From Sinorhizobium terangae (lineage in GTDB: Bacteria > Pseudomonadota > Alphaproteobacteria > Rhizobiales > Rhizobiaceae), in NCBI RefSeq assembly GCF_009601505.1, contig NZ_WITC01000101.1:1-55878 (forward strand): a stretch of 55,878 nucleotides of DNA, given 5' to 3'. The notes below the pieces were generated by a model, which was not told the origin of the DNA, ran no database searches, and saw only the letters and a list, made by a program, of their open reading frames with translations. A program made the translations under genes and the position numbers. Shown here piece after piece: positions 27,412 through 36,196 of this stretch. Each line of letters starts with the position of its first letter. The stretch's first letter is position 1.

Positions 27412-28184
27412 CCGAGTTCGCGCAGCCGCTGCTTTGCCGTCTCCGGCAACGGCAGCTGCGGATTGGCCTTGGCGGTCTCGACAAGCAACTCATCGCTTGC
27501 GGCCTCGGTTACCTCGATCAGCTTCTTGAGGAACGCATCCGGATCCATCCCGGCCTCGACCGGCGGCAGGACGCGCACCTTGAAATGACCGGGGAAGCGC
27601 AGGAACTTGCGCCGCGGCCAGAAGAGGCCGGGATGCATGGCAACGGGCACCACCGGAACTTTCAGATCACGGTAGAGGCGGGCGATGCCGTATTTGTATT
27701 CGGGCGGAGCCCCCGGGGGACGACGCGTGCCTTCCGGGTAGATGATCAACTGCCGCCCGGTCGCCATCTCGTTCTTGGTCCGCTCCATGACGTCGGTCAT
27801 CGCCTTGCCGCGCGCCGCGCGGTTTACCGGCACCATGCGCTGCTTGATGATGTACCAGCCGAACAGCGGTATCCAGGTGAGCTCGCGCTTGAGGATGTAG
27901 AACGGGTCGTCGAGCCAAGGCAGGAGCGCATAGGCATCCCAGAAGGACTGATGCTTGGGCGCGAAGATATAAGGCCCTTGCGGAATATTTTCCAAACCTT
28001 CGATTTCGAACGTTGTGCCGACGATCTTCTCCAGAAGCCAGTGATTGCTGCGCACCCAGTTCTTCGGCACGAACCAGGCTTTCTTGCGGGGGAGAATGAA
28101 ATAGATCGGCGTCAACACGATCATCTGCACGATCAGATTGGCATAGAAGACCAGGTTGAAAAGGATCGAACGCAGTATGATCAT
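27402..28184 (-). CDS. plsC: 1-acyl-sn-glycerol-3-phosphate acyltransferase
   Basis: A 260-residue acyltransferase with an N-terminal membrane anchor (about residues 5-31). The catalytic HX4D block KHQSFWD has His78 and Asp83; YPEGTRRPPG (about residues 150-159) is the glycerol-phosphate-binding motif. It acylates lysophosphatidic acid at sn-2 to make phosphatidic acid. Rhizobia often carry more than one such gene, so this may be a paralogue. Its stop overlaps the ChaC gene. Confidence 0.9.
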   Translation of the reverse strand: MIILRSILFNLVFYANLIVQMIVLTPIYFILPRKKAWFVPKNWVRSNHWLLEKIVGTTFEIEGLENIPQGPYIFAPKHQSFWDAYALLPWLDDPFYILKRELTWIPLFGWYIIKQRMVPVNRAARGKAMTDVMERTKNEMATGRQLIIYPEGTRRPPGAPPEYKYGIARLYRDLKVPVVPVAMHPGLFWPRRKFLRFPGHFKVRVLPPVEAGMDPDAFLKKLIEVTEAASDELLVETAKANPQLPLPETAKQRLRELGQA

Positions 28185-28320
28185 CAGGTGGCTCTCGATG
28201 CAGTGCAGGGCGTTAGTGGCGGGATAGCACTCCGCTGCCTACACGAATATGCCGTCGAGGAAAACCGCCGCGACGGCTCGGCACGCGTTTACCAGCGCAA
28301 AGTCGTCGTGGCACTCGGCG

Positions 28321-29049
28321 CTATTCTTCGGCCGGGGTCGCCCGAGACGAAAGTACCCTGAGGCCATTCGTCGGACGTGCGCCCATCATGTCGAGCATGG
28401 AGGCGACGGAATATTTGCCATATTCGAGCAGGATGGCCTTCAGCACGCGCGGGTTACGCAGCCAGTTGGTCGTCTTCAGATCGGAATTGACGACCGGATA
28501 GGCGATGAACTCCGTGTCGGGCTTGGCGCGGCGCAACTCCAGAAGGCTGCGCGGCATATGGTAATTGTTGGTGACGACGAGCACGGTCTTGTAGCCGCGA
28601 TTGCGGATCCACTGCGCAGCCTCGGTGGCGTTGCCGATCGTGTCGATTGCTTCATGCCCGATGTCGACGCAGCACTTGAAGAGATCGGCCGAACTCTGCG
28701 TGTTACGGCGTATCTGGGTGCCCGTCGTCGCCGGATGGACGCCTGAGATCAGCAGCCGCTTGCCTGATCCTGACTTCAGAAGATCCACCGCCTGATCGAT
28801 CCGCTGGAAGCCGCCCGTCAGGACGACGATCGCGTCGGCCCTCGGATGAGCCGGCGGCTGCAGTGAGGCGACGGTGTCCGCAAACTGCAGGAAGCCGGCG
28901 ATGAAAACGGCAAGGAAGAGAAGCAGCACGAAAAATGTCCGGCGCAGGATTTTGCGCAGCAGGCTGCGGGACCGGCGGCGGCGCACGGCTCTCTCCCGCC
29001 AACTGCCCCTCCCGGCCATTTCGCTCTCGCCCAATTCTCGCACCATCAT
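28321..29049 (-). CDS. YdcF family (DUF218) membrane protein
   Basis: A 242-residue protein from ATG 29049, chosen because GAAGAG lies just upstream; the open frame reaches 29061. One membrane segment at about residues 38-58 precedes the DUF218 domain: ADAIVVLTGG, then LISGVHP and VVTNNYHMPRSLLEL. SanA/YdcF relatives are linked to envelope permeability and cell-wall precursors; the chemistry is unknown. Lies between ftsX and plsC on the same strand; the two-hairpin repeat copy 4 abuts its start. Confidence 0.85.
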   Translation of the reverse strand: MMVRELGESEMAGRGSWRERAVRRRRSRSLLRKILRRTFFVLLLFLAVFIAGFLQFADTVASLQPPAHPRADAIVVLTGGFQRIDQAVDLLKSGSGKRLLISGVHPATTGTQIRRNTQSSADLFKCCVDIGHEAIDTIGNATEAAQWIRNRGYKTVLVVTNNYHMPRSLLELRRAKPDTEFIAYPVVNSDLKTTNWLRNPRVLKAILLEYGKYSVASMLDMMGARPTNGLRVLSSRATPAEE

Positions 29050-29060
29050 GATTCTCTTCA

Positions 29061-29165
29061 CTTACAGCGCCGCGCGTCCAATCGCACGCAAAGGTCGCTG
29101 TAGCACTTTGAATTGCTGCATGATTTTTTCCCTAAATCGATTCCGATTTGGGAATCATCCAGTAG
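29061..29165 (+). repeat. Two-hairpin repeat, copy 4
   Basis: Runs from CTTACAGCGCCGCGCGTCC to GGAATCATCCAGTAG with the middle GTCGCTGTAGCACTTTGAAT and second hairpin AAATCGATTCCGATTT. It sits 12 bp upstream of the YdcF-family start, on the ftsX side, and could alter its expression or processing. Confidence 0.8.
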
Positions 29166-29213
29166 CCGCAGAATGCGGCAGGGAATAGATGGAGTGAACG
29201 CGGTTCATGGCTG

Positions 29214-30218
29214 TCAGCTTTGAAAGGTGTCCGTCCGGCCAGGATCCGACCGGATGAGATCTATTTCGTAGATCGTTCGCATGACTGTAAGGCGCGCCGT
29301 CAGAGTCGTCAGCAGGGCGATGACGATTATGATCGCGAATATGCCAAGATAACCGGCGTAACCGATGGCAAATCGGCCAAACAGGGCGGTAGCCTGGTCC
29401 GACTCGGGGGTGGCAAGCGTCTGCGACTGCCAGAAACTGGCCAGGGCGAAGGAAAGCGCAGCCAGCAGGCCGCCGGTCCCGGCGCCTTTCAGGCTGATCC
29501 GCAGGAAGTGCTTCTGGAACTCGGAGGCCACGAAACCCGCCTCCGCACCGACGAAATGCAGCACCTCGACAATGTGACGGTTGCCGGACAAGGCACCGCG
29601 GGTCGCGAAGACGACGGTGAGCACCATGGCCGAGAAAACCAGCGCGAGGACGCCGCTCCCGATCATCGCAGTGGTATTGGCCATAGCCACAAGACGGTCG
29701 ACCCAGGTGCGGTGATCATCGAGAAAGGCCTGCGGAATCGTTTCCGTCAGCGCCTTGCGCATGGCGGCGAAGTCGGGCGGGTTGTTCTCGTCGATGGTAA
29801 TGACGATCAGTCGCGGCACAGGCAGTTCGTCGAGATCGAGACCCTCGCCGAGCCACGGCTCGAGGAGCCGTGCCGTAGCGGCCCGATCGATGATGTTCCC
29901 GCCGGTCGTGCCGCTGAAGGTCAGCGCCAGGTCGCGCGCGTCGGCGAGCGCCTTTTCCATGTCGAGATTGTCGTCAGGCTTGATCTGGATGGTGATTTCC
30001 CGCGAGATCTGGGACTGCCAGCTTTGCGCCGTCGCCCGTACCATGCTGACCCCGCCGAGCGTCAGGCAGGCGAGGAAGGACATGATCGCGATGACGCACA
30101 TCAGCGCGTGACCGGAAACATTGGCCGAAGGCACGATCGGACCGGTCGGGCGCACGCGCATTTCGGTGCGGCGCGGCTGCTGTTCGGGTTCGCGGCGGGG
30201 GACGCTGTTCTCATTCAT
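29214..30218 (-). CDS. ftsX: Cell division protein FtsX
   Basis: A 334-residue permease-like protein with four membrane segments: one near residues 38-60 and three in the C-terminal 150 residues. The periplasmic loop (about residues 65-180) follows the first. FtsX with FtsE recruits and activates peptidoglycan hydrolases at the septum. Its start overlaps the end of ftsE by 8 bases. The N-terminal 35 residues are polar and low in complexity (QQPRR), as seen in rhizobial FtsX. Confidence 0.9.
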   Translation of the reverse strand: MNENSVPRREPEQQPRRTEMRVRPTGPIVPSANVSGHALMCVIAIMSFLACLTLGGVSMVRATAQSWQSQISREITIQIKPDDNLDMEKALADARDLALTFSGTTGGNIIDRAATARLLEPWLGEGLDLDELPVPRLIVITIDENNPPDFAAMRKALTETIPQAFLDDHRTWVDRLVAMANTTAMIGSGVLALVFSAMVLTVVFATRGALSGNRHIVEVLHFVGAEAGFVASEFQKHFLRISLKGAGTGGLLAALSFALASFWQSQTLATPESDQATALFGRFAIGYAGYLGIFAIIIVIALLTTLTARLTVMRTIYEIDLIRSDPGRTDTFQS

Positions 30219-30906
30219 AGATGTCGAGCCGCCCCTGTGACAGGATCATGCGCCGGGCTTCGACCTGATCCATCAAGGACAGGTCGTGGGTGGCGATCAC
30301 CACCGCCGTTCCGAGCCGGTTGAGCTCGAGGAAGAGGTTCAGCAAGCGGCGCGCCATCGGCGGATCGACGTTACCCGTCGGCTCGTCGGCGAGCAGGATC
30401 TCCGGCCGGTCGATCAGAGCCCGGGCGATCGCCGCGCGTTGTTTCTCGCCACCCGAAAGCACCGGCGGCAGCACGTTGATACGCTCGCCGAGGCCGACCC
30501 ATTTTAGAAGTTCGAGCACGTCCGCGCGATAGCTTGCCTCCTCCTTGCCCCGCACTCTGAGTGGCAGGGCGACGTTCTCGTAGGTTGTCAGATGGTCAAG
30601 CAGGCGGAAGTCCTGAAAGACGATGCCGACGCGCCGGCGCAGCATCGGGAATTCGTCTCTCGGGATGGAGGATATGTTGCGATCGAACATGCGGATCAAC
30701 CCGCGTGTCGGCTGCAGCGACAGGAAGAGCAACCGCAGCAGGGTCGTCTTGCCGGCGCCCGACGGTCCGGTGAGAAACTGAAACGACCGGCGTGGGATGT
30801 CGAATGTCAGGTCCCGGAGGATTTCCGGTCCCATGCCATAGCGCAATCCGACGTTCTCAAAGTGAATCAATGGGCCAGCCCAGTTTCTCGTCACGACCTT
30901 CGACAT
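30211..30906 (-). CDS. ftsE: Cell division ATP-binding protein FtsE
   Basis: A 231-residue ABC ATPase. Walker A GPSGAGKT is at residues 47-54, the signature LSGGEKQ at 150-156 and the Walker B region LLADEPTG around 171-178, with the FtsE-typical GLRYGMGPEILRD start. It forms the ATPase half of FtsEX, coupling cell-wall hydrolysis to division. Upstream, 31027-31034 has TTAACCAT, the CtrA half-site-like box. Overlaps ftsX by 8 bases. Confidence 0.95.
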   Translation of the reverse strand: MSKVVTRNWAGPLIHFENVGLRYGMGPEILRDLTFDIPRRSFQFLTGPSGAGKTTLLRLLFLSLQPTRGLIRMFDRNISSIPRDEFPMLRRRVGIVFQDFRLLDHLTTYENVALPLRVRGKEEASYRADVLELLKWVGLGERINVLPPVLSGGEKQRAAIARALIDRPEILLADEPTGNVDPPMARRLLNLFLELNRLGTAVVIATHDLSLMDQVEARRMILSQGRLDIYE

Positions 30907-31189
30907 CCGCCGCCAAGCCGATCGTCCGCGCAGAGGACAGCAATTCCGCCAGAGTAAAATCCGTGTGCGGCACGGCGGTTAACTTTCCATGAAAAGGCGT
31001 CGCTTTCACGGCTTCTTTCCGAAACATTAACCATTTCGGTTTACGTGTCGTCAGGATTTGATGCAATGCCCTGTTTCTTGCACAGGCCGGTTACAGGCAT
31101 TGCCCGCAAGCTCCGCTCAAGGCTGCCGCCGGTCGCGCTGCCGTACGGTGCCGCACGTTGCTTCGGGAGGAGCGACGGAGCGATCCAAA
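30907..31189. other. Intergenic region between ftsE and a membrane-protein gene
   Basis: 283 bp without a supported gene. It holds the regulatory box TTAACCAT at 31027-31034 and, nearby, GGTTAACTTT and GGTTTACG. No clean promoter hexamer pair or small gene was seen. The part from about 31190 is a repeat. Confidence 0.5.
31027..31034. promoter_or_regulatory. CtrA-like box upstream of ftsE
   Basis: TTAACCAT matches the CtrA motif reported for Sinorhizobium and Caulobacter (TTAA-type sites). It is 121 bases upstream of the ftsE ATG on the other strand. A single short box can be chance; GGTTAAC at about 30978 is a second partial match. Confidence 0.35.
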
Positions 31190-31287
31190 GCGGGTCGCAT
31201 TCAAACGGCCTTATGCGACGCGCTTTAGTTCTTTGTTTTCATGCATGTCGTTGTCCAAAACCGCTGCACACTTTTGGGCGACATGCA
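31190..31287. repeat. Palindromic element (CATGTCG family)
   Basis: A stem of ATGCATGTCG...TCCAAAA pairs with TTTTGGGCGACATGCAT (31241-31287) around CCGCTGCACAC, preceded by a conserved-looking GCGACGCGCTTTAG. Half of the same motif occurs at about 37848-37866. The element ends 13 bp before the start codon at 31301, so longer start choices there are repeat-derived. Confidence 0.65.
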
Positions 31288-31300
31288 TCAGGGGGAACCC

Positions 31301-31933
31301 ATGCAGGCATTTCGCTCAAGAACGACCGCCCACGTCGATCTGCTTCCGCCGGAACGGGAGGCGCGTCCGAGTGGCGCCACAGCCAGAATGCTCGATTATG
31401 TCGACGCCGAATTCGAGACTATTGCCACCACCGCGCGGCCCAGCCCTTATCCGGTCTTCAACGTCAACCGGAAAGCCGCGCTCGCCAGGCGCGGAAAGCC
31501 CACTCGGCAGGTTTTGACGATCGTCGAGGCCAGGTTGCGCGGCATGCCGGCCCGCCAATTCGCCGGGCTGGTCAGCGGGTTGGGCCTCGGGGTGTTCCTT
31601 CTGATCGCAGGCCTTTTCAGCGAAGGACAGGCGGACACCCAACCTCTGTCGATCGGAGGCGTCAGGGCATCGTTCGACTATGCCGGTGGCATGCAGGTGC
31701 TTTCGGTCTACGGAAGCATAGACAACCGCTCCGGCACGGAACAACGTCTGCCGCTTGTCGTGGTCGATGTCAGGAGCAACGGGCACAAGGTGACGGCAAC
31801 GCGGTTGATGCCCGACGGTGCGTCGATTGCACCCGGCGAGAGTCGTCATTTCGCTGCCCGCCTTCCCTACGCGGGCGGAAAAATGCCGGACGTCACGGTT
31901 TCTTTCGCCGAAAACAGTGTTTCTCGGCTCTGA
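31301..31933 (+). CDS. Membrane-anchored protein of unknown function
   Basis: A 210-residue protein starting at ATG 31301 with AGGGGGA upstream. About 85 polar N-terminal residues precede one membrane segment (about 86-106, FAGLVSGLGLGVFLLIAGLF). The rest is a beta-rich periplasmic domain (FDYAGGMQVLSVYGSIDNRS, then RHFAARLPYAGG) that looks like the FxLYD or DUF3426-type fold; that match is from memory and weak. It is divergent from ftsEX and 68 bp upstream of hpt. Not otherwise recognised. Confidence 0.65.
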   Translation: MQAFRSRTTAHVDLLPPEREARPSGATARMLDYVDAEFETIATTARPSPYPVFNVNRKAALARRGKPTRQVLTIVEARLRGMPARQFAGLVSGLGLGVFLLIAGLFSEGQADTQPLSIGGVRASFDYAGGMQVLSVYGSIDNRSGTEQRLPLVVVDVRSNGHKVTATRLMPDGASIAPGESRHFAARLPYAGGKMPDVTVSFAENSVSRL

Positions 31934-32001
31934 TTGTGCTAAGCGGCGCTTGAAAGGAAGCCACTCCCTGTCTTCCGCAATGAAGTGCTGGAGAGTCCCG
32001 C

Positions 32002-32547
32002 ATGCCCGTCGTCCGCGGCAAGAATATCGAAGTCCTGTACAGCGCCGAGACGATCGCTGCCCGCAATCACGAACTGGCGGATGCGATCGTTCGTGGGCCC
32101 CACAAGGATCTGCTGGTCATTTCGATATTGAAAGGCTCGTTCATTTTTGCGGCCGATCTCATCCGCGCCATGCATGACGCCGGTCTCGCGCCGGAGGTCG
32201 AATTCATCACGCTATCGAGCTACGGCACGGGAACCGAATCCAAGGGCGTGAAGATAACCAAGGATATCGATAGCGACGTGCACGGTCGCGATGTCCTGCT
32301 GATCGATGACATTCTCGAATCCGGCGGGACGTTGCGTTTCGCCAAGGACCTGCTTTTGGAGCGCGGCGCGCGAAATGTCACGATCGCCGTCCTTTTGGAC
32401 AAGCGGATGAAGCGTCGGGTCGATCTGGAGGCCGATTACGTCGGCTTCGAATGTCCGGACCATTTCGTCGTCGGTTACGGCATGGACGTCGCCTACGCCT
32501 TCCGCGAACTGCCATTCGTCGGCGTCGTCACGGGTGATGCTGAGTGA
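32002..32547 (+). CDS. hpt: Hypoxanthine phosphoribosyltransferase
   Basis: A 181-residue type I phosphoribosyltransferase. The PRPP motif VLLIDDILESGGTL is at about residues 97-110, and TLSSYGTGTES contains the flexible-loop tyrosine region. It salvages hypoxanthine (and perhaps guanine) with PRPP to form IMP/GMP. CTGGAG lies about 10 bases before the ATG. Downstream is copy 5 of the two-hairpin repeat, then cpdR. Confidence 0.92.
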   Translation: MPVVRGKNIEVLYSAETIAARNHELADAIVRGPHKDLLVISILKGSFIFAADLIRAMHDAGLAPEVEFITLSSYGTGTESKGVKITKDIDSDVHGRDVLLIDDILESGGTLRFAKDLLLERGARNVTIAVLLDKRMKRRVDLEADYVGFECPDHFVVGYGMDVAYAFRELPFVGVVTGDAE

Positions 32548-32549
32548 TA

Positions 32550-32646
32550 CCTGCAGCGGCGCGCGTCTAGTTAGACGCGCATAGGTCGCTGTTTGATTTT
32601 CTACATGACTTTGTCCTTGGATCGGGACCGGCCCAAGGTGTGATGC
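32550..32646 (+). repeat. Two-hairpin repeat, copy 5 (degenerate)
   Basis: CTGCAGCGGCGCGCGTCTA with GACGCGCATAGGTCGCTG forms the first hairpin. The second half is diverged (CTTGGATCGGGACCGGCCCAAGG). It starts three bases after the hpt stop and may end that transcript. Confidence 0.65.
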
Positions 32647-32871
32647 GCCGCCTTTTCTGAAAATCGACGCTGCGGCGTTTACCGAAAGCAAACGAAAAGC
32701 TGGTTGTTTGGAGGGGCGTCACGGCTTCGGCATGTCGAAGCGTGGCGTCGGCATATGCTCGAAATCGGCAGCGGTTTCAGAAGGCATGATGCTCGAGTTC
32801 AACGAGATGAGCGTCCTTTGTAAGTCCAAGGGACGCATGGCGCTCAATGGGAGCGAAGACGGGAGGCCATG
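32647..32871. other. Leader region of cpdR with a possible short upstream frame
   Basis: 225 bp with no supported gene. An open frame from ATG 32732 (46 codons), or from 32788 (27 codons, AGAAGG just upstream), ends in a TGA overlapping the cpdR start region. Its third-position GC is about 70%, lower than in nearby genes. Described under findings. Confidence 0.35.
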
Positions 32872-33231
32872 ATGGCGAGAATCCTGATTACCGAGGATGA
32901 GGATGCCTTGCGCTCATTTGTGGCGCGCGCATTGCGACTCGATGGACATGAAACTGTCGAGGCGGGCGATGGAGCCGACGGCCTCGCCTGCCTGCAAAGC
33001 CAGGCCTTTGATCTGCTCTTGTCCGATATCCGCATGCCGGTGATGGACGGCATCGAATTGGCGCATCAGGCCTCCGCCGCGTTTCCCGCGCTCAAGATCC
33101 TGCTCATGACCGGCTATGCGGAACAGCGCGAACGCGCGGACGATCTCTCGGGCAAGGTTGTCGATGTCATTTCCAAGCCGTTCTCGCTGCCCGATATTCG
33201 CAAGGCAGTCGCCCTGGCGCTCGTCGCCTGA
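32872..33231 (+). CDS. cpdR: Response regulator CpdR (single receiver domain)
   Basis: A 119-residue stand-alone receiver domain, no output domain. Acidic pocket EDEDA near residues 8-12, phospho-acceptor Asp52 (SDIRMPVMDG), Thr in LMTGYA and Lys in ISKPF complete the switch. In Caulobacter and S. meliloti CpdR, unphosphorylated, directs ClpXP proteolysis of cell-cycle proteins such as CtrA. The GGGAGG site favours ATG 32872 over 32869. Named from strong sequence resemblance to CpdR1; other receiver proteins are possible. Confidence 0.85.
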   Translation: MARILITEDEDALRSFVARALRLDGHETVEAGDGADGLACLQSQAFDLLLSDIRMPVMDGIELAHQASAAFPALKILLMTGYAEQRERADDLSGKVVDVISKPFSLPDIRKAVALALVA

Positions 33232-33320
33232 CAGCCATTTCCGATTTAGGGCCGTCGCCGCTTGCCGGCGATGGCCGGTCACATGCATCCTTCTATACCA
33301 CCGAAGGAATTATGCGGCGG

Positions 33321-35948
33321 TCAGCGCATATCGAGCAGGCGTTCGAGATATTGCCGCTCGGCCTCCGGAGACAGGCTGTCGCCGAGCTTGCGGCGGATCG
33401 CGTCGAGGATTTCGCGGGCGCGCTGGGTATCGATTTCGTCCGGAACCTTGACCTGGTCGCCGAAGTCAGGGCCGACATTCTGCTGACGACGGCCGAGCGG
33501 GTCCCGTCCATTCTGACCGTATTGGGGAACGCCCTGTCCGGGACCCTGCTGCCCTTGGGCCTGCATCTGGTTCATCATGTCCTGTGCGCCTTCGCGCAAG
33601 GCCTGCAACGCCCGGCCCTGACTGCCGACAGCCTGTTCGCCCTCGCCCTCGCCAAGCGCGTCGGCCGCTCCCTTCATCTCGCGCTGTGCTTGGCCGAAGC
33701 CCTTGCCGGGCTTAACGCCAAGCTGCTCGAGGCCTTTCTGCAGTTCCCCGAGCTGCTTGCCAAGCCCTTCCTGCTGCTGCCGCAGTTGCTTCAAGGCTTC
33801 CTTCAACTGTTCGGCAGTCTTGTCGTCGAGCGGGTTGGGCTTGCCGTTGGGATCGCTTTGCTGCCCGGGATCCTGCGGCATGTCCTGACCGAAAAGCTCG
33901 TTGTCTTCGCCCTGTAGCGGATCGCCACGTTGCATCCGGTCGCGGAGCGCCTGGTCAAGTTTGAAGGTCTCGTCCATCAACTGTTGCTGCTGCTGCATCA
34001 ACTGACCGAGCTTGTCCATCTGCTGGCGCATCGCGTCGTTCTGCTCGCCCATCTGCTGCATGCGCCCGGCCTGCAGGTTGTTCATCATTCTCTGCAGTTC
34101 AGACAGGAGTTGGCGCGCCTCGTCGCGCGAGCCGGACCGGGCCAGATTTTCAATCTGGTCCATCATCTTTTGCAGGTCTTGCTGGCGCAGCACGTTGTTC
34201 TGGTTGGGGTTGATCGCCATGCGCGGGTTTTTTGCGGCTTGCTCGGCAAGTTGCTGCATGTATTCCTGCATCGCCTGGCGCAATTCCTGCATCAGCTTGG
34301 CGATTTCCTCGTCGGACGCATTGCGGTCGAGTGCATCGGAAAGCTTCTGCTGAGCGTCGCGCAGCCTCCGTTCGGCGAGCGACAGGTCGCCGTCCTCGAT
34401 GCCGAGGGCAATCTCCCAGAGATGATCAGCCGCGTCCCTGAGCATGTCGTCGTTGCGCGCGAGCGCCATGCGCGTGCGTGCCGACTGGATCAGCAGGAAA
34501 TGCGTAAGGTTCGGGATCGTCTCCTCCGCGTAGAGCGTCAGTGCGTCGTTGAGATCGATCGCGCGTGGCAGGTCGTTGACGTTAAGCGCGAAGACCTGCC
34601 TTTGCTCGGCAACGGCAGCAGCGAGCGGTTCGAAGAACTGGCGTGCCGGAAGGATGATGTCCTGCGGCACGCTTCGGCCTTCTTGACCGGCGGCATCGCG
34701 GGCGACCAGGGTGATGCGCACACGCTTTCCGGCGAGCGGATCCTCGCTAAGGTTCCGGCTCGTGGTCCCCTTGGCCTCGCGGGCATTGCGGCGCGGCAGG
34801 TCGAGGCGATACTCGGGCGGGGGGTAAAGCGACCGGGCGCCGGGCGGCTCGTCCAACGGCTTGATTTCAGCCCAGGCCTGCGAGATGCCGTAGTCGTCAT
34901 GCCCAAGGAAACTTATTTCGAGCGACGCATTCGCGGTCGGGCGCGGGGGCCCATCGAAAGCGATGTCGGGGACGCTGTCCGGCGTGATCTTGAAGTTCCA
35001 GCTTTGCCCGCCGACTGAAAGCGTTCCGTCCTTGGTTATCTTGTAGAGATGGTTGCGGACGTCATTCCGCGCCTGCACCGCTTCCTGCGGTTCCGTCTTT
35101 GGTTCCGACTTCGCTTTGTCCGCGGCAGCGGGAATGACCACCGGTCCGGTTCCAGCGGTTTCGGCATAGCTCACGCGTGTCTCCGGTCCGGCACCGGTTA
35201 TCCTGACCGTCAAATCGCTGAACTGCGGCACGGTGATGAGGGCTTTGTCAGGAGCCGGAGCCTGCTCTTGAGCTGAAGCCGTGTCATGCCGGCCGGTCAG
35301 GAAAATCGGTGCCCGGCCCGTGTAGGCCGGCGGCGTCACCCAGGCGTCGATGCGGATGTCCGCCGCCACAGCCGTCTGCTGGGGCAGTCGGAAAGCGTCC
35401 GTTACCAACCCCGCGCGGTTCGAATAGGAATAGGCAAATGCAAGGCAGGCGAGCAACACGGGGACCGCTCTCAGTGCCCAGGGGTCGTGCCGCGCGATAT
35501 CGGGACGCGGAAGGCCGGTGTCCAATGCACGGACCAGTTTGGCCATGCGCACCTGGTGCTCGCGCCACAGCGCCGCCCCGAATGCTCCCTCTGTTGCCGG
35601 CGTGTCGTCCTGGACGCGGATCGCCTGATGGGGCAGCTCGTTGCGGTCTTCAAGCATCCGGTCGGCATCAGTGTTTTCCGGCCAGCGGACCCGGGTCAGC
35701 GGCAGGAGCGAGAAGAACAATCCTGCGAGGAAGACGAGAAGGATTGCGGCGTGCAGCCACAACGGCGCGACGCGGAAGAAACCGAGCCAGCCTGCGGAGA
35801 GGAACAGGAGAACGATCGACGCAGGCAACAGCGCGCGGGGCAGAACCTGCTCCGCGAAAAGGACCAAGCGGGCGAAAAACCTCTTTGTCGCCAGCATCCT
35901 GGCGAAGGGCTTCGGTTGTGGCGTGTCATCCCGCCGGAATTGCGTCAT
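33321..35948 (-). CDS. TIGR02302 family (DUF4175) large membrane protein
   Basis: An 875-residue protein. Two or three membrane segments lie in the N-terminal part (about residues 38-58, 62-83 and 157-172). A periplasmic beta-rich region with a VTPPAYTGR motif (about 205-225) follows, then a long helical stretch extremely rich in Gln and Met (about 560-830; QQQQ, MRQQMDKLGQLMQQ) likely forming coiled coil. It is widely conserved in Rhizobiales and of unknown function. Next to lysA on the same strand. Sure of family, not of role. Confidence 0.85.
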   Translation of the reverse strand: MTQFRRDDTPQPKPFARMLATKRFFARLVLFAEQVLPRALLPASIVLLFLSAGWLGFFRVAPLWLHAAILLVFLAGLFFSLLPLTRVRWPENTDADRMLEDRNELPHQAIRVQDDTPATEGAFGAALWREHQVRMAKLVRALDTGLPRPDIARHDPWALRAVPVLLACLAFAYSYSNRAGLVTDAFRLPQQTAVAADIRIDAWVTPPAYTGRAPIFLTGRHDTASAQEQAPAPDKALITVPQFSDLTVRITGAGPETRVSYAETAGTGPVVIPAAADKAKSEPKTEPQEAVQARNDVRNHLYKITKDGTLSVGGQSWNFKITPDSVPDIAFDGPPRPTANASLEISFLGHDDYGISQAWAEIKPLDEPPGARSLYPPPEYRLDLPRRNAREAKGTTSRNLSEDPLAGKRVRITLVARDAAGQEGRSVPQDIILPARQFFEPLAAAVAEQRQVFALNVNDLPRAIDLNDALTLYAEETIPNLTHFLLIQSARTRMALARNDDMLRDAADHLWEIALGIEDGDLSLAERRLRDAQQKLSDALDRNASDEEIAKLMQELRQAMQEYMQQLAEQAAKNPRMAINPNQNNVLRQQDLQKMMDQIENLARSGSRDEARQLLSELQRMMNNLQAGRMQQMGEQNDAMRQQMDKLGQLMQQQQQLMDETFKLDQALRDRMQRGDPLQGEDNELFGQDMPQDPGQQSDPNGKPNPLDDKTAEQLKEALKQLRQQQEGLGKQLGELQKGLEQLGVKPGKGFGQAQREMKGAADALGEGEGEQAVGSQGRALQALREGAQDMMNQMQAQGQQGPGQGVPQYGQNGRDPLGRRQQNVGPDFGDQVKVPDEIDTQRAREILDAIRRKLGDSLSPEAERQYLERLLDMR

Positions 35949-35986
35949 CCGCCCAAGTTCCCTTTCGGTCGCTCATGGTCGTTCTT

Positions 35987-36085
35987 CTGCATGTATGCTC
36001 AAATCCCAGCCGATCAAGGATAAAACATGCAGCAATTCAAAGTGCTACAGCGTTCTTGCGTGTCTGAACAGACGCACGGCGCGTA
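35987..36085 (-). repeat. Two-hairpin repeat, copy 6 (inverted orientation)
   Basis: The complement reads CTACGCGCCGTGCGTCTG, then ACGCTGTAGCACTTTGAATTGCTGCATG, then TTATCCTTGATCGG. It lies between the lysA stop and the TIGR02302 start, opposite in orientation to copies 1-5 and 7-8. The next 110 bp to the lysA stop (36086-36196) show nothing I can support. Confidence 0.7.
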
Positions 36086-36196
36086 GTGATCCTTGCAACG
36101 CAGGATAACACCGTTTGTGGCGAAGACGAGGGCGACAACAAATCGTGATCGCCGCACGGCCCTGCGACATCCTGGCCAGAAGCCGAACGATGCGGC

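Noticed and set aside
33930..35018. 362-codon plus-strand frame opposite the TIGR02302 gene
   Set aside because: It mirrors a Gln/Met-rich coding region; Leu/His-rich shadow without a domain.
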